Below, piece after piece: positions 39,646-48,610 of a stretch of DNA of 64,000 bases. The DNA lies in the NCBI RefSeq assembly GCF_017571525.1, contig NZ_JAGETY010000016.1:60744-124743 (forward strand). The letters run 5' to 3'. The position numbers and the translations under genes are program-made. A model generated the notes under the pieces. The model worked only from the letters and a program-made list of their open reading frames with translations, was not told the DNA's origin and searched no databases. The stretch is from Hymenobacter sp. BT559 (GTDB taxonomy: Bacteria; Bacteroidota; Bacteroidia; Cytophagales; Hymenobacteraceae). Every line of letters begins with the position of its first letter. The first letter of the stretch is position 1.

Positions 39646-41973
39646 ATGAGCAGTCCAGCACCCCGGCCCGCGGCCAGCATCCAAAACGCAGGATTCATAA
39701 TGGTCCTGCTGCTGACCATCATCGGCGGCGACTATTACGTGCTCATGCACGGCCCCGAACTTGCCGAGGCCCGGCGCGTGCAGCTCGTCCAGGCAGCTGA
39801 AGCTCCGGCTGAAAGCCTGACCCCCAGGCAGCGGCTGTCCGCAACGACGGCGAGGATAGCGGAGCGGCAGCGCCAGGCCCGCATTGCCAAAGCCGCAGCA
39901 GCGGCCGGCCCGGTAATAGGGGAGGGAGCCGCGAGCGGCGCGGTAGGCCTCGCCCATTCCACCGACCAGGCGCTAGCCAAAACCAAAAGCGGGACCGATG
40001 CCTTAGCGCAAGCTGGGAGCAGCATTGGCAGCAAGCTGCTGGTAAAAGCGGCCAGGTTCTACGGGCCAGCGGGGGTGTACCTGCGGGCACTGCTGCTGCT
40101 GGCCGGGCTTGTGCTGGTATTCATTCAGAAAGCCCCTGAGGCGAAGCCGGGACAAGCCAAGCGCAAACCCATCGACCCAAAGGTCCTGCGCATCGTGGCG
40201 GCCTTTTGTGGGGTTTTATTCCTGGCGGCTGGCTACGCGCTGCTGAACATGCACCACTACACCCCGGGCTTCATTGAGTATGGCTACCCCGGCGCCGCCA
40301 TTGCCGTGTTGGGCAGTGGGGGACTAGTGGGCCTGCTGTGGGCGACCACTAAAAAGCCGGCCTTTGGGCTGAGCACCGAGCGCCGGAAGGAGGAGAGGCC
40401 GGATGCCGTGTATTTCCCCACGGCGGATGGGGGCTGGATTACGATTGCCAATCCATTTCGGGGTACCATGGTACTCGGCGGCGCCGGCGCGGGTAAGACC
40501 TACTCGATAGGGGAGCCGCTGATTGAGCAGTTTGCCTACAAGAACTTCGCCGGCCTGGTGTACGACTTCAAGTTTCCGGTGCTGGCCGAGGCGATGCAGA
40601 AAGCCCTGGTGCTGGCCGAGCGCCGGAAGGAGCGCGAAAGCAAGCAGGCCGACAGCTATGCGGACAGCTTTCAGGGCAAGCTGCAAGCCAGGCTCACCGC
40701 TCTGCTCACCAAGCCCGCGCCGCAGCCCGAGGACGAGCCGCCCGTGCAGCTGCACATCATCAACTTCCGGGACCTGACGCGCAGTGAGCGGGTGAACCCG
40801 CTGCGGCCGGCTGATATGCCGGTGGTGGCCTTTGCCGAGGAGTACAGCAAGGCCATTATCAACAACCTGAACCCGTCCAGCATTCGCAAGATGGAGTTCT
40901 TTGATACCAGCTCGGTGGCCTACCTGACCGGTATCATCTGGTTTTACAAGAAGCACTACCCGCAGTACTGCACCATTCCCCACGTCGTGGCTACGGCGAT
41001 GTACAAGGACTACACCCACGTGCTGAGCATGCTGGAAACCGACCTGGAGTGCGGTGACCAGGCCCGCAGCCTTATCTCGGCGGTCCAGACCAAAGCCGAC
41101 AAGCAGGTGGGCGCGGTACTGGGCACCCTGCAGGTGAACCTGACCAAGATTAACAGCCCCGAGGTGGTGTGGGTGCTAACCCCGGACGAGGAAAACGGGG
41201 AGGGATTTTCGCTGGACCTGAACAACAGGAAAAGCCCCAAGCTGCTGTGCATCGGCAACGACCCGACGCTGAAGGACACGTTTTCGCCGGTCGTGAGCTG
41301 CGTGGTGACGGTGGCCCTGAAGCTGATGAACCAGCAGAATAAGCACCGCAGCTACGTGTTCCTCGACGAGGCCGCGACCCTCTACGTGCCGGGATTGGAG
41401 GTGATACCGGCCACGGCCCGCAGCAACAAGGTGGCGATGGTGTACATGACGCAGGATTTGAGCCAGATGACGGACGCCTACGGCAAAGAGAAGATGCAGG
41501 TCATGGTATCCAATCTCAACAACCAGTTCTTCGGCAAGGTGAACTCGCTGGAAACGGCCAAGTTCATTTCCGAGCTGGTGGGTCGGGAAGAAAAGAAAAT
41601 AGAAAGCACGAGCGTCGGCACGAGTCAGGTGAGTGCCAGTCGGCGCAACAACTCCACCAACCTGAGCACCAGCTACCAGGAGCGCAGCCTGGTACGGGTG
41701 CAGGACGCCATCGGCCTGCAGCAGGGCGAATTTGTCGGGCAGACCGTGGAAACGGAGAACACTTTTTTTAAAGGCACCATTTCCAGGGCCGATGCCACTC
41801 AGGAGCAGTTCCCCCTCCATCAGATGGTGAGCTTTGGTGGCCCCCATGAGGACCCGGCCAGCGCCCTTTCCCGCACGGTGCAGGAGAACTTCCTGCGGGT
41901 GCGTCAGGAGGTAAAAGAAACCCTGGCCAAGCACGTAAACACCTTAGCAGGAGGAACAAAAAATGATGCCTGA
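39646..41973 (+). CDS. Type IV coupling protein (VirD4/TraG-like, MobC type)
   Basis: 775 aa. Four N-terminal membrane segments (for example FIMVLLLTIIGGDYYVLMHG and VAAFCGVLFLAAGYALLNM), then a FtsK/VirD4-like ATPase with Walker A LGGAGAGKTYSIG near residues 279-291 and Walker B YVFLDEAATLYV near residue 570. Also TARSNKVAMVYMTQDLSQMT, the sensor-type block. It links the relaxosome to the Tra channel. The C-terminus is Gln/Ser-rich. It completes the mob operon and is followed by a terminator. Confidence 0.92.
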   Translation: MSSPAPRPAASIQNAGFIMVLLLTIIGGDYYVLMHGPELAEARRVQLVQAAEAPAESLTPRQRLSATTARIAERQRQARIAKAAAAAGPVIGEGAASGAVGLAHSTDQALAKTKSGTDALAQAGSSIGSKLLVKAARFYGPAGVYLRALLLLAGLVLVFIQKAPEAKPGQAKRKPIDPKVLRIVAAFCGVLFLAAGYALLNMHHYTPGFIEYGYPGAAIAVLGSGGLVGLLWATTKKPAFGLSTERRKEERPDAVYFPTADGGWITIANPFRGTMVLGGAGAGKTYSIGEPLIEQFAYKNFAGLVYDFKFPVLAEAMQKALVLAERRKERESKQADSYADSFQGKLQARLTALLTKPAPQPEDEPPVQLHIINFRDLTRSERVNPLRPADMPVVAFAEEYSKAIINNLNPSSIRKMEFFDTSSVAYLTGIIWFYKKHYPQYCTIPHVVATAMYKDYTHVLSMLETDLECGDQARSLISAVQTKADKQVGAVLGTLQVNLTKINSPEVVWVLTPDEENGEGFSLDLNNRKSPKLLCIGNDPTLKDTFSPVVSCVVTVALKLMNQQNKHRSYVFLDEAATLYVPGLEVIPATARSNKVAMVYMTQDLSQMTDAYGKEKMQVMVSNLNNQFFGKVNSLETAKFISELVGREEKKIESTSVGTSQVSASRRNNSTNLSTSYQERSLVRVQDAIGLQQGEFVGQTVETENTFFKGTISRADATQEQFPLHQMVSFGGPHEDPASALSRTVQENFLRVRQEVKETLAKHVNTLAGGTKNDA

Positions 41974-42006
41974 AACGGCCTGAAAGTGATGTTTAAGGCC
42001 GTTTTT
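41973..42006 (+). terminator. Rho-independent terminator after coupling protein
   Basis: AAACGGCCT, 14-base loop, AGGCCGTTTTT. It overlaps the coupling-protein stop and separates it from the antitoxin gene. Confidence 0.7.
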
Positions 42007-42043
42007 CCGTTATAGAAGTACCACAAGCCATTTCCTAAGAGCC

Positions 42044-42313
42044 ATGAATAATACCTTCTTCGCGCCCGCTCCGGCCGGCCTTACTGCCGAGCAGCTAGCT
42101 GCCCGCCAGCAGCGGGAGCACGACAGCAACAACGCCATTGCCACGATGATGAGCAACGGCCCCGCGCCCAGCCCCGAGGCCCTGGCCCTGATGCAGCGCC
42201 ACGTGGACGGGGAGCTAACCATCGAGCAGGTCATTGAGCTGACCGACGAGATGCTGAAGGCCCGCTACGCGGCAAAAGCGGCGGCCGGTACCCCACCGAA
42301 GGAAGGGCACTAA
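42044..42313 (+). CDS. VbhA-like antitoxin of a Fic toxin, inhibitory Glu replaced by Asn
   Basis: 89 aa, helical and acidic. Residues 34-46 (TMMSNGPAPSPEA) align with the VbhA-type inhibitory helix pattern (S/T-x3-E-G followed by SPEA). The position of the inhibitory Glu is Asn38 (AAC at 42155-42157). The following helix ALALMQRHVDGELTIEQVIE matches the conserved second part of the Antitoxin_VbhA fold. The stop codon overlaps the Fic start by one base (TAATG), so the two are translationally coupled. It would bind the Fic domain and block its ATP site; with Asn, inhibition must work differently or be weakened. Confidence 0.75.
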   Translation: MNNTFFAPAPAGLTAEQLAARQQREHDSNNAIATMMSNGPAPSPEALALMQRHVDGELTIEQVIELTDEMLKARYAAKAAAGTPPKEGH

Positions 42314-43689
42314 TGGCGGTGCTCAATGACCAGTTCAGCGACGAGAACGGCGTTCGGCTGAACAAGCTCGGCATTACCAACACGCAGGATTTGGCGCAGG
42401 CCGAATCGGACTCCTCCATTCCGCGTCTGAAGCTGCTCAATCAGCAGGGCGGCATCCCGGGCGGGCAGTACGACCAGGCTCACCTGAAGCAGGTCCACGA
42501 GCGGCTGTTTGGCGGCGTGTACCAGTGGGCCGGGGAAACCCGGGCGGACCGCGAGTTTCAGGGACACAAGGACACCAGAGTCACCGGCTTCCGCGAAACC
42601 ATGACGTACGCGCCCTACAAGGAAATACCTGAGCGACTGGATACCATCGGCGCGCAGCTCAACAAGGAGAACAACCTGAAAGGCCTGTCGCCCGACCAGT
42701 TTGCCGAGCGCGCCGCCTATTACCTCGACCAGTACAACCACACTCACGCGTTCCGGGACGGGAACGGCCGGACAATCCAGGCCACCTTTACACAGTTGGG
42801 CAAAGAGGCCGGCTACGACGTCGACTTTAACCGGGCCAGCCCCGAGATTCTGAACCGCAGCCGGGACCTGGCCATCGTGCGGCAGTATCCTCCGGCCGAA
42901 GCCGCGAAGAACCTACAGCCGCTGAAAGCGATGTTTCAGCAAATCATAACCCCGACCCCGGGGGCAGTAGGGGCGGGGCTGCGCGACCCCAGCCTGGCGG
43001 TTACGCCCACTCCGGAGCTAAGCCCGGCTATGAAGGCGATGGATGCGCGGCGGGAGCTGGAGGTTACCGGCTACCGGGCGGCCAGCATTGTGGCCAACAT
43101 GCCCGGAGCCGGTAACCGGGAGCAGGGCATCAAGCTCGGGCAGCAAGTCAAAGCCGTGAACCTGGACCCCAAAGCCATTCAGGGAGCGGCCATTACCAAT
43201 TTTCAGCAGGCCGCGGATAAGATTTTAAAGCACCCGGCTATGAAGGATACCCCGCTCGACTTAGCCGATGCCCAGCGCCTGAAAGTGGCTTCGGTGCAGG
43301 TGCTACAGCTGGCCGAAGGCAAGGAATTGATGACCCCACAAAGACAGAAGCAATCGATTACTGTAACGCCCAAAAGTCACGCGGAGGCTCAGCCTGTTTT
43401 TGCCACCGCTGCCCGCGAAGTGGCCAAGGTGTTAGAGGCCCATGGCCAGGGCCCAGCTGGTGCCCGCTTAAGGGAGGTCGCTAAAGACGTGGAGCGCAAC
43501 CCGGTAATTGTCGGACCCAATGCCGAGAATGTCAAGAAGTCGCTCGACTTGGCCGAGAAATTGCCAGGCATTGGGAGCAACAAGTTTCTGGATGAATTGC
43601 GTAGCTCCTCCCGGGTTCTGGAAAAGGCCCCCACCCAGGAGCGCAGCAGTTCCAGCGCTGGCCGCAGCAGTGGCGGCATCGAACGCTAA
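42313..43689 (+). CDS. Fic-domain protein (VbhT-like toxin) with a variant catalytic motif
   Basis: 458 aa. Fic core: flap region (TRVTGFRETMTYAPYKEIPE) and catalytic motif HAFRDGNGRTIQ (residues 145-156). His145, Asp149, the Gly-Asn-Gly loop and Arg153 are kept, but the second motif Arg is Gln156. Helix LKQVHERLFGGVYQWAGETR precedes it as usual. After residue 200 comes a long helical, unknown C-terminal region ending in a Ser-rich SSSSAGRSSGGIER. Family members modify target proteins by AMP transfer. VbhT toxins are linked to conjugation systems, fitting the position behind the mob operon. The changed Arg suggests altered nucleotide handling; see findings. Confidence 0.85.
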   Translation: MAVLNDQFSDENGVRLNKLGITNTQDLAQAESDSSIPRLKLLNQQGGIPGGQYDQAHLKQVHERLFGGVYQWAGETRADREFQGHKDTRVTGFRETMTYAPYKEIPERLDTIGAQLNKENNLKGLSPDQFAERAAYYLDQYNHTHAFRDGNGRTIQATFTQLGKEAGYDVDFNRASPEILNRSRDLAIVRQYPPAEAAKNLQPLKAMFQQIITPTPGAVGAGLRDPSLAVTPTPELSPAMKAMDARRELEVTGYRAASIVANMPGAGNREQGIKLGQQVKAVNLDPKAIQGAAITNFQQAADKILKHPAMKDTPLDLADAQRLKVASVQVLQLAEGKELMTPQRQKQSITVTPKSHAEAQPVFATAAREVAKVLEAHGQGPAGARLREVAKDVERNPVIVGPNAENVKKSLDLAEKLPGIGSNKFLDELRSSSRVLEKAPTQERSSSSAGRSSGGIER

Positions 43690-43707
43690 CCCTCGTACCT
43701 TACCAGC

Positions 43708-43923
43708 ATGCAGGACGACGAATTAGCCTTTTTAGAGGACCAGCTTGCCGGCACGGAGCTACTGTCTTGCGAGACGTGCGGAGAGGATACGCTACACGCC
43801 CACGCGGAAGTGCTGGAGGTGTACCCCATGGCCACCAAATTGCTAATGCAGTGTACTTGCTGTCAAACCGAACGAACGTGGATTGATTGGATACCACCTA
43901 AGACGAAGGCCCGGAGTAATTAA
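43708..43923 (+). CDS. Small CxxC...CxxC zinc-ribbon-like protein
   Basis: 71 aa starting MQDDELAFLEDQLAGTELLS. Two Cys pairs, CETC (residues 21-24) and CTCC (49-52), are arranged like a zinc ribbon. The C-terminus is TERTWIDWIPPKTKARSN. It lies 18 bp behind the Fic gene and ahead of a terminator, so it is the third gene of that operon. A decayed paralogue without the Cys ligands is at 61309-61521. Function unknown. Confidence 0.7.
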   Translation: MQDDELAFLEDQLAGTELLSCETCGEDTLHAHAEVLEVYPMATKLLMQCTCCQTERTWIDWIPPKTKARSN

Positions 43924-43952
43924 GCCAACCCTTTTCGAGGTGTCTATCCTGT

Positions 43953-43981
43953 GAGCCCCGCTATAGCTAGCGGGGCTTTTC
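43953..43981 (+). terminator. Rho-independent terminator of the Fic operon
   Basis: AGCCCCGCTA-TAGC-TAGCGGGGCTTTT: strong stem and T run, about 30 bp after the stop of the zinc-ribbon gene. Confidence 0.8.
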
Positions 43982-44002
43982 GGCTTTATTTATTTGTATT
44001 TA

Positions 44003-44021
44003 ATACGAGTAAAAATTGTAT
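44003..44021. promoter_or_regulatory. Second copy of the ardC-type operator/promoter
   Basis: ATACGA-N7-TTGTAT, followed by TTAATGCAACTATTAAAAAG. It matches the ardC upstream sequence at 33029-33060 in motif, spacing and downstream AATGCAACTAT. The ATG at 44089 with GAAAAGACC also resembles the ardC start (ATGAAAAAGACC). Confidence 0.55.
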
Positions 44022-44088
44022 TTAATGCAACTATTAAAAAGTGCAAATCGTTTCCTAATAAGAAGCATACATTCATTTAAAAGGTATA

Positions 44089-44365
44089 ATGGAAAAGACC
44101 ATCCCGCCGTGGCTACCCGCCCAGCCGAACCACTTTTATTCAGCCTGCACAGCTGCCAGATACTAGCTGGAAATGAGCAAGGCCAACCATTCTGCAAGCA
44201 CTTGCCGACGCGCCTGTTTGTGCAGGTGCAGCCCGGGCAGCCTGACCGGACGTGCATTGTGGCCCTGTGCGGGAGCACCGGCAAGCGGTACGTGACTCAC
44301 GCCTATGAGCACGGCCCTTTTCAATTAGAGGATGGGCAGCGTCTGCCTACCGTGGGTGCCCTTAC
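44089..44365 (+). pseudogene. Truncated unknown gene under the duplicated operator, cut by IS1182 remnant
   Basis: From about 44109 the reading VATRPAEPLLFSLHSCQILA then QPFCKHLPTRLFVQVQPGQP and RTCIVALCGSTGKRYVTHAY looks like a real protein. It has no ATG in this frame; the likely original ATG at 44089 (MEKT) is out of frame by one. It ends where transposase-derived sequence begins near 44363. Four Cys are present. Family not recognised. A frameshift near the start plus the missing 3' end make it non-functional. Confidence 0.45.
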
Positions 44366-45766
44366 CTGTATCGCCGGCTTGGCGAGCTACTGGACTGGGA
44401 CTTCCTCTATGAGCAGACCCGAGCCTTGTATAGCCACACCGGGCAGCCCTCGCTCGACCCGGTCGTCTTCTTCAAGCTCGTGCTGGTGGGCCGCCTGGAA
44501 AATATTGCTAGTGACCGCCGCCTCGTCGAGCACTGTGCTTTACGCCTGGATATTCTCTATTTCCTGGGTTACGAAGTCGATGAGGACCTGCCCTGGCACT
44601 CGACCATTAGCCGCACCCGCCAACTCTACCCCGCCACGGTTTTTGAGCACCTCTTCGACCACGTCTTTGCCCAGTGCGTCGCCGCCGGCTTAGTAGCGGG
44701 CGATACCCAAGCCGTGGACTCGGCCCCGGTCAAAGCCAGTGCGTCGCTCGACAGCCTGTGTGAGAAGCAGGTCACGCCCACGCTGCACGTGGTCGGTCAG
44801 CCCAGTGAGGCGCCAGCCACCGAGAACCATAGCCAGACGGCACCCGCCCACCAGCTGCGCCGCGAGGCCGCCCGCCAAGCCAAGCGTCGCACCGAGGCAG
44901 GCAACTTGGGTGCGCGGCATGCCAAAGCCCAGCTGCTGAGTAATAAGACCCACTATAGCCCCACGGACCCCGAGGCCCGCATCTCCGTCAAGCCCGGTAA
45001 AGTACGGGCCCTGAACTACCTCTGCAGTTTGGCGGTGGACACGGCGGCGGGCGTGATCAGCCACATCCAAGCCGATTTCGCTGATAGCCGTGACAGCGCG
45101 CACTTGCCTACCCTGGTCCAAGGGCTACGTGCCAGGTTCAGGGCTAACGACTTAACGCTGCGTGAGCTAGTAGCCGACACGGGCTACTCCACGGGCTTCA
45201 ACTACGCCTTCTTGGAGCAGTATCACGTCACGCCGTGGATTCCGGCTTTTGGGGCCTACAAACCGGAGGTAACAGGCTTCACCTATGACCCCACCCAGGA
45301 TACGTACGGCTGCCCGGCGGGTAAGCTGCTGCGGTTTCGCGCTTACCGGGTCACGGAAGACGGCAATTGGTCGAAGCTGTACCGGGCGACCTACCAGGAG
45401 TGCCAGCAGTGTCCGTTGCGCGCGAACTGTGTGCCGGGGGCACAGTACAAACAACTGATTCGCTCGGCGTTTGATGCGGCCTACCGCCGGGCGTGGCACC
45501 GGCAGCGCACCCAAGCTGGGTAGCACATGCGCCGCGTCCGCCAGCGCACGGTCGAACCCGTCTTCAGCCGCCTTCTCTACCAGTACGGCCTGCGACGCGT
45601 CGGCACCAAGGGCCGGGCCGCCGCCCACAAGACCATGCTGCTCAGCGCCATTGCGTATAATCTGAAGAAGCTGCTCCGCCACCAGCCCAAACAGACCGCC
45701 AGCGTAGCTATCGCGCTCTGGCCACCGAGACAAGGGCGGTGCTATGCCTATTTAGCACTTAAATAA
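44363..45766 (+). pseudogene. IS1182-family transposase, N-terminally truncated and with an in-frame amber codon
   Basis: In-frame reading from YLYRRLGELLDWDFLYEQTR through SLDPVVFFKLVLVGRLENIA, the IS1182 N-terminal domain, to the DDE core (VAGDTQAVDSAPVKASASLD, LRELVADTGYSTGFNYAFLE). A Cys-rich insertion follows (YQECQQCPLRANCVPGAQYK) and a TAG at 45521-45523. After it, the same frame continues RRVRQRTVEPVFSRLLYQYG to 45766, containing the last conserved Glu region. About 30 N-terminal residues are missing. The element is dead; it truncates the preceding gene. Confidence 0.8.
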
Positions 45767-45859
45767 TTAATTATAAGTTTCTGCCATTCAGATTGCTAAC
45801 TAGGCGCGTGCCTAGCCTGAGTTCTGCAACAGCCACGAACGTTTAAAAAATGAACTGTG

Positions 45860-46849
45860 TTAAAAAGCAAGGGGTACAGCAACTTTTCTGGTAAAATCAG
45901 CTTGATAGGGTACGCCGGAGGTCACGATGGCATAGGCCTGCTTGAGCAGCTTGTTGCAGACGGCAATCAGGGCCAGCTTGCCATTTTTGCCTTTGGCCAC
46001 CAGGCGGTCGTAGAGCGCTCGGCACGCGCCATTTGCCCGACGAGCGGACCAGCTGCACCTGAATAACTTGCTGCGAATCAGTGCGCCACCCATCTTGCTA
46101 ATCCGCGCTTTGCCCCGCACACTCGTCCCAGAGCTGAACTCGCGTGGGCACAGACCAGCCTTGGCAATCAGTTGGCGGTGGTTTTGGAAGCTGGTGAAAC
46201 CGCCGGCGAAGAGCAGTAAGTACGCCGCTGTCTTGCGGCCAATACCGGGAATGGAGCAGAGCAGGTGCATTTCGGATGGGTAGCGCGCTTCGATCGTCGT
46301 CAACAGCTTGGCTTCGAGTTGCTGCACCTGCTCTTCCAGGTGTAGCAGCGTCTGCCGCAGTTGCTCCAGTGCCGCCAGACTGACGACAGGCTGCGCTTGC
46401 AGGGCTTCCAACGCGTTATGCACCATGGTTTTCTGCCGGATAAGTAGCTCTACCACCTGTTCCACTTGGCGACATTCGACGAGGACCGTTTCCTCGGGTT
46501 GCCAACGCGGGGCAGCTTGCTGCTGCCCGTAGCGGAGCAGCCACTGCGCATCCTTACGGTCGGACTTACCCTTGCCCAAGTGCATTTGGATGAAGCGCTT
46601 AACGACAAGCGGATTAAGTACAGCCACTTGCGCGCCGACGGCGACCAAGTGGTAAGCTACGGCCAGGTAGTAGGGGCCAGTAGCTTCGAGCACGTAGAGG
46701 CTCGCCGCCCCGCCACAACGCACCAACTGCCGAAACCCAGCTGGGGTATTGGCCACTTCTAGGTGCTGCACGTGCGTCCCAACCTGGTGGCACACGGCTA
46801 AGGTGGCTTTGCTAACATCTACTCCGACAACTGGTTGAGTGATATTCAT
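45860..46849 (-). CDS. IS110-family transposase
   Basis: 329 aa. N-terminal RuvC-like DEDD domain: VVGVDVSKATLAVCHQ with Asp, YVLEATGPYYLAVA with Glu, and KSDRKDAQWLLRYG with two Asp. A coiled coil (LLHLEEQVQQLEAKLLTTIE) is followed by the C-terminal transposase_20 domain (LCSIPGIGRKTAAYLLLFAG). The block with the probable catalytic Ser is SGTSVRGKARISKMG. The enzymes are guided by a bridge RNA and leave no target duplication. All key residues are present; no stop or shift, so it may be active. Confidence 0.9.
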   Translation of the reverse strand: MNITQPVVGVDVSKATLAVCHQVGTHVQHLEVANTPAGFRQLVRCGGAASLYVLEATGPYYLAVAYHLVAVGAQVAVLNPLVVKRFIQMHLGKGKSDRKDAQWLLRYGQQQAAPRWQPEETVLVECRQVEQVVELLIRQKTMVHNALEALQAQPVVSLAALEQLRQTLLHLEEQVQQLEAKLLTTIEARYPSEMHLLCSIPGIGRKTAAYLLLFAGGFTSFQNHRQLIAKAGLCPREFSSGTSVRGKARISKMGGALIRSKLFRCSWSARRANGACRALYDRLVAKGKNGKLALIAVCNKLLKQAYAIVTSGVPYQADFTRKVAVPLAF

Positions 46850-47080
46850 AGACCAAAGGGAAAAGGTGGAATACTTTTCTCGTGCCTTCTACCGCGTGCT
46901 TTTTCAATCCTAATACAGGCTCTGAAGGCCTAGCGGAACTGTCCAAAGTGGCCGTAGAACAGGAAGGGGATGCTCATTAATTACGGGCTCGGACGCCCAC
47001 CGTGACAAGGAATCTTATTCCTTCCTGTCGCAACGAAAACCCAAGTTTAAACTTCCGCTCAAACATAGGATGTGACAAGC
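46850..47080 (-). ncRNA. Candidate IS110 left-end non-coding region (bridge RNA)
   Basis: Gene-free sequence directly upstream of the IS110 transposase. On the minus strand it contains hairpins such as GGAAGGAAT-AAG-ATTCCTT and a GGGCGTCCGAGCCC element. In IS110-group elements such a 5' region encodes the bridge RNA. Extent and loops are not determined here; this is a positional inference. The following part, to 47333, shows nothing else. Confidence 0.35.
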
Positions 47081-47333
47081 CTACATTGGCTATTGCACTT
47101 TCTCGAAGAGTAGATTACCGCATGTGAAAGGGTTGCCCTATTTACAACACCGTTTGGCTAAACGGATAGAAAGTCCGGCTACAGAGCTGGCACCTTGAAT
47201 ACCAGCCGCTAGTACCTTCCACAAAAAGAAGATATACCCGTTATTAGCGTAGTTTTAAGCCGTAGGGAGCTACAGGTTGTGCAAAAGCCACCGCTGCCCT
47301 CAGTGCCTGCCCCCAAAGCCAACGTCTGCTGCC

Positions 47334-47555
47334 ATGAAACTCCTTGTTTTGCTGCTCGCCTCCGCTAGCGTACTGCTTCTTTTTCCGTTAACCTATGCCC
47401 TGGTTTACGCGAAGCCCGACAGCTCCTTTTGGCAGCACCGTCTGGTTATTGGCATCTGCTTTATGGTGATAGGCCGGTTTACGGTGCTGGCCTACCGGCG
47501 TTTTCGCAGCGGGCCTGCAGAAGCGTGCGTAGCCGGCAGGCCTCCTCTTGGTTGA
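47334..47555 (+). CDS. Small membrane protein, function unknown
   Basis: 73 aa from the ATG at 47334 (MKLLVLLLASASVLLLFPLT). Two hydrophobic helices, the second WQHRLVIGICFMVIGRFTVL, and a short basic C-terminus (AYRRFRSGPAEACVAGRP). No family recognised. It lies alone before the inverted-repeat cassette that starts at 47676. Confidence 0.5.
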   Translation: MKLLVLLLASASVLLLFPLTYALVYAKPDSSFWQHRLVIGICFMVIGRFTVLAYRRFRSGPAEACVAGRPPLG

Positions 47556-47732
47556 CTACCTATTCGAGGCGATCAAAAGCGTACTAGAAAAGCTCCTTTC
47601 CCTAAACTGCTTGCTGTTGCTTCGCAGCAGCTGCAGGTGGGCCGTTGCCGAGCGGAGCGAGTTTAGGAAACTCGTGGCCTTGGTTAAAAGTTTGGTACAA
47701 AAGTTAAGCAGGCTGGGTAACTTGCTTATCCC

Positions 47733-48539
47733 ATGTCACTCGTTGGTTCCCCTCGTGTTCTGCCCGATACCGCTTCCACCGCTTGTTTTCAACGACGCGA
47801 GCCGACCGACGACCTGCGACCCTACGTGGCTTTTTACTGGCAGAGTCAGCCAACAACCGAGGTCCACAGTTGTGCCTTGCCCAACGCTACCGGCTTGCTC
47901 AGCTTCAACCTCGGGCCACAGTCCTGGTATTCGGCTCCTGCCTATGGGCAAGTCCAAGCCTTCGCGAGCAGCCAAGTGTTCGGCCACCTGACCCACCCCC
48001 GCTGGTGCAGGTATCCGGCCGGCACCGTCCTCTTCGGGGTCACCTTGCAACCTGGGGCCCTGGCCTTGTTGCTGGGGTGTGCCGCTCATGAACTTGCCAA
48101 CTGGGCTACCAATGCCGCCGGGGAACCGTGCTTCGCTGCCTTAGAAGAGGCTCTGTTGCGCCCTGCCACGTTTGCGGCGCGGGTAGCCCTGGCGGAGCGT
48201 TACCTGCGAGCGCTGTTTCAGCGTCGCGCCCCGGATTACCGCTTCCCGCTGGTGCAAGCCGCCATCGCCTGCTTGACCCCGCACTCCTCTGCTCCCGCCG
48301 CCGTCACGCAGGTGGCCGAACATTTGAACGTCAGCCCCAAATCCCTGACCCGACACTTTCAGCACCTGGTGGGCGTCGGACCCAAACGCTGCGCCCAACT
48401 CATCCGCTTCAAGGCTGCGTTAACCGCGTACCGGCAATCCGCCCCGTCCTTCGATGCCGAAGCGGCGGGCTACGCCGACTTTACGCACTTTGCCCGCGCC
48501 AGCCACCGGCTCGTTGGCCGGTCCTTGGCCGAGTTGTAA
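47733..48539 (+). CDS. AraC-family transcription regulator
   Basis: 268 aa. The N-terminal half is a DUF6597-like sensor domain (PTDDLRPYVAFYWQSQPTTE, GHLTHPRWCRYPAGTVLFGV). The C-terminal part has an AraC-type HTH pair (VTQVAEHLNVSPKSLTRHFQ, then FDAEAAGYADFTHFARASHR). It lies 72 bp upstream of the nucleotidyltransferase, same strand, within the inverted-repeat cassette, and could regulate it. Confidence 0.88.
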   Translation: MSLVGSPRVLPDTASTACFQRREPTDDLRPYVAFYWQSQPTTEVHSCALPNATGLLSFNLGPQSWYSAPAYGQVQAFASSQVFGHLTHPRWCRYPAGTVLFGVTLQPGALALLLGCAAHELANWATNAAGEPCFAALEEALLRPATFAARVALAERYLRALFQRRAPDYRFPLVQAAIACLTPHSSAPAAVTQVAEHLNVSPKSLTRHFQHLVGVGPKRCAQLIRFKAALTAYRQSAPSFDAEAAGYADFTHFARASHRLVGRSLAEL

Positions 48540-48610
48540 GATTGTCCGTTTTGTCCACCGGTTATCCGGCCAGCACGGGGCAATTTTGCAGCAACTAAAC
48601 CCGCTACCTT

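Noticed and set aside
4336..45523. Several disrupted genes are broken by TAG (Tn3 transposase, IS1182 transposase, fragment at 35 kb), suggesting amber recoding.
   Set aside because: TAG is also the normal stop of intact genes here (for example the CDF gene at 17353-17355), and disrupted frames are all in mobile or decayed DNA. CAG to TAG mutation explains them.
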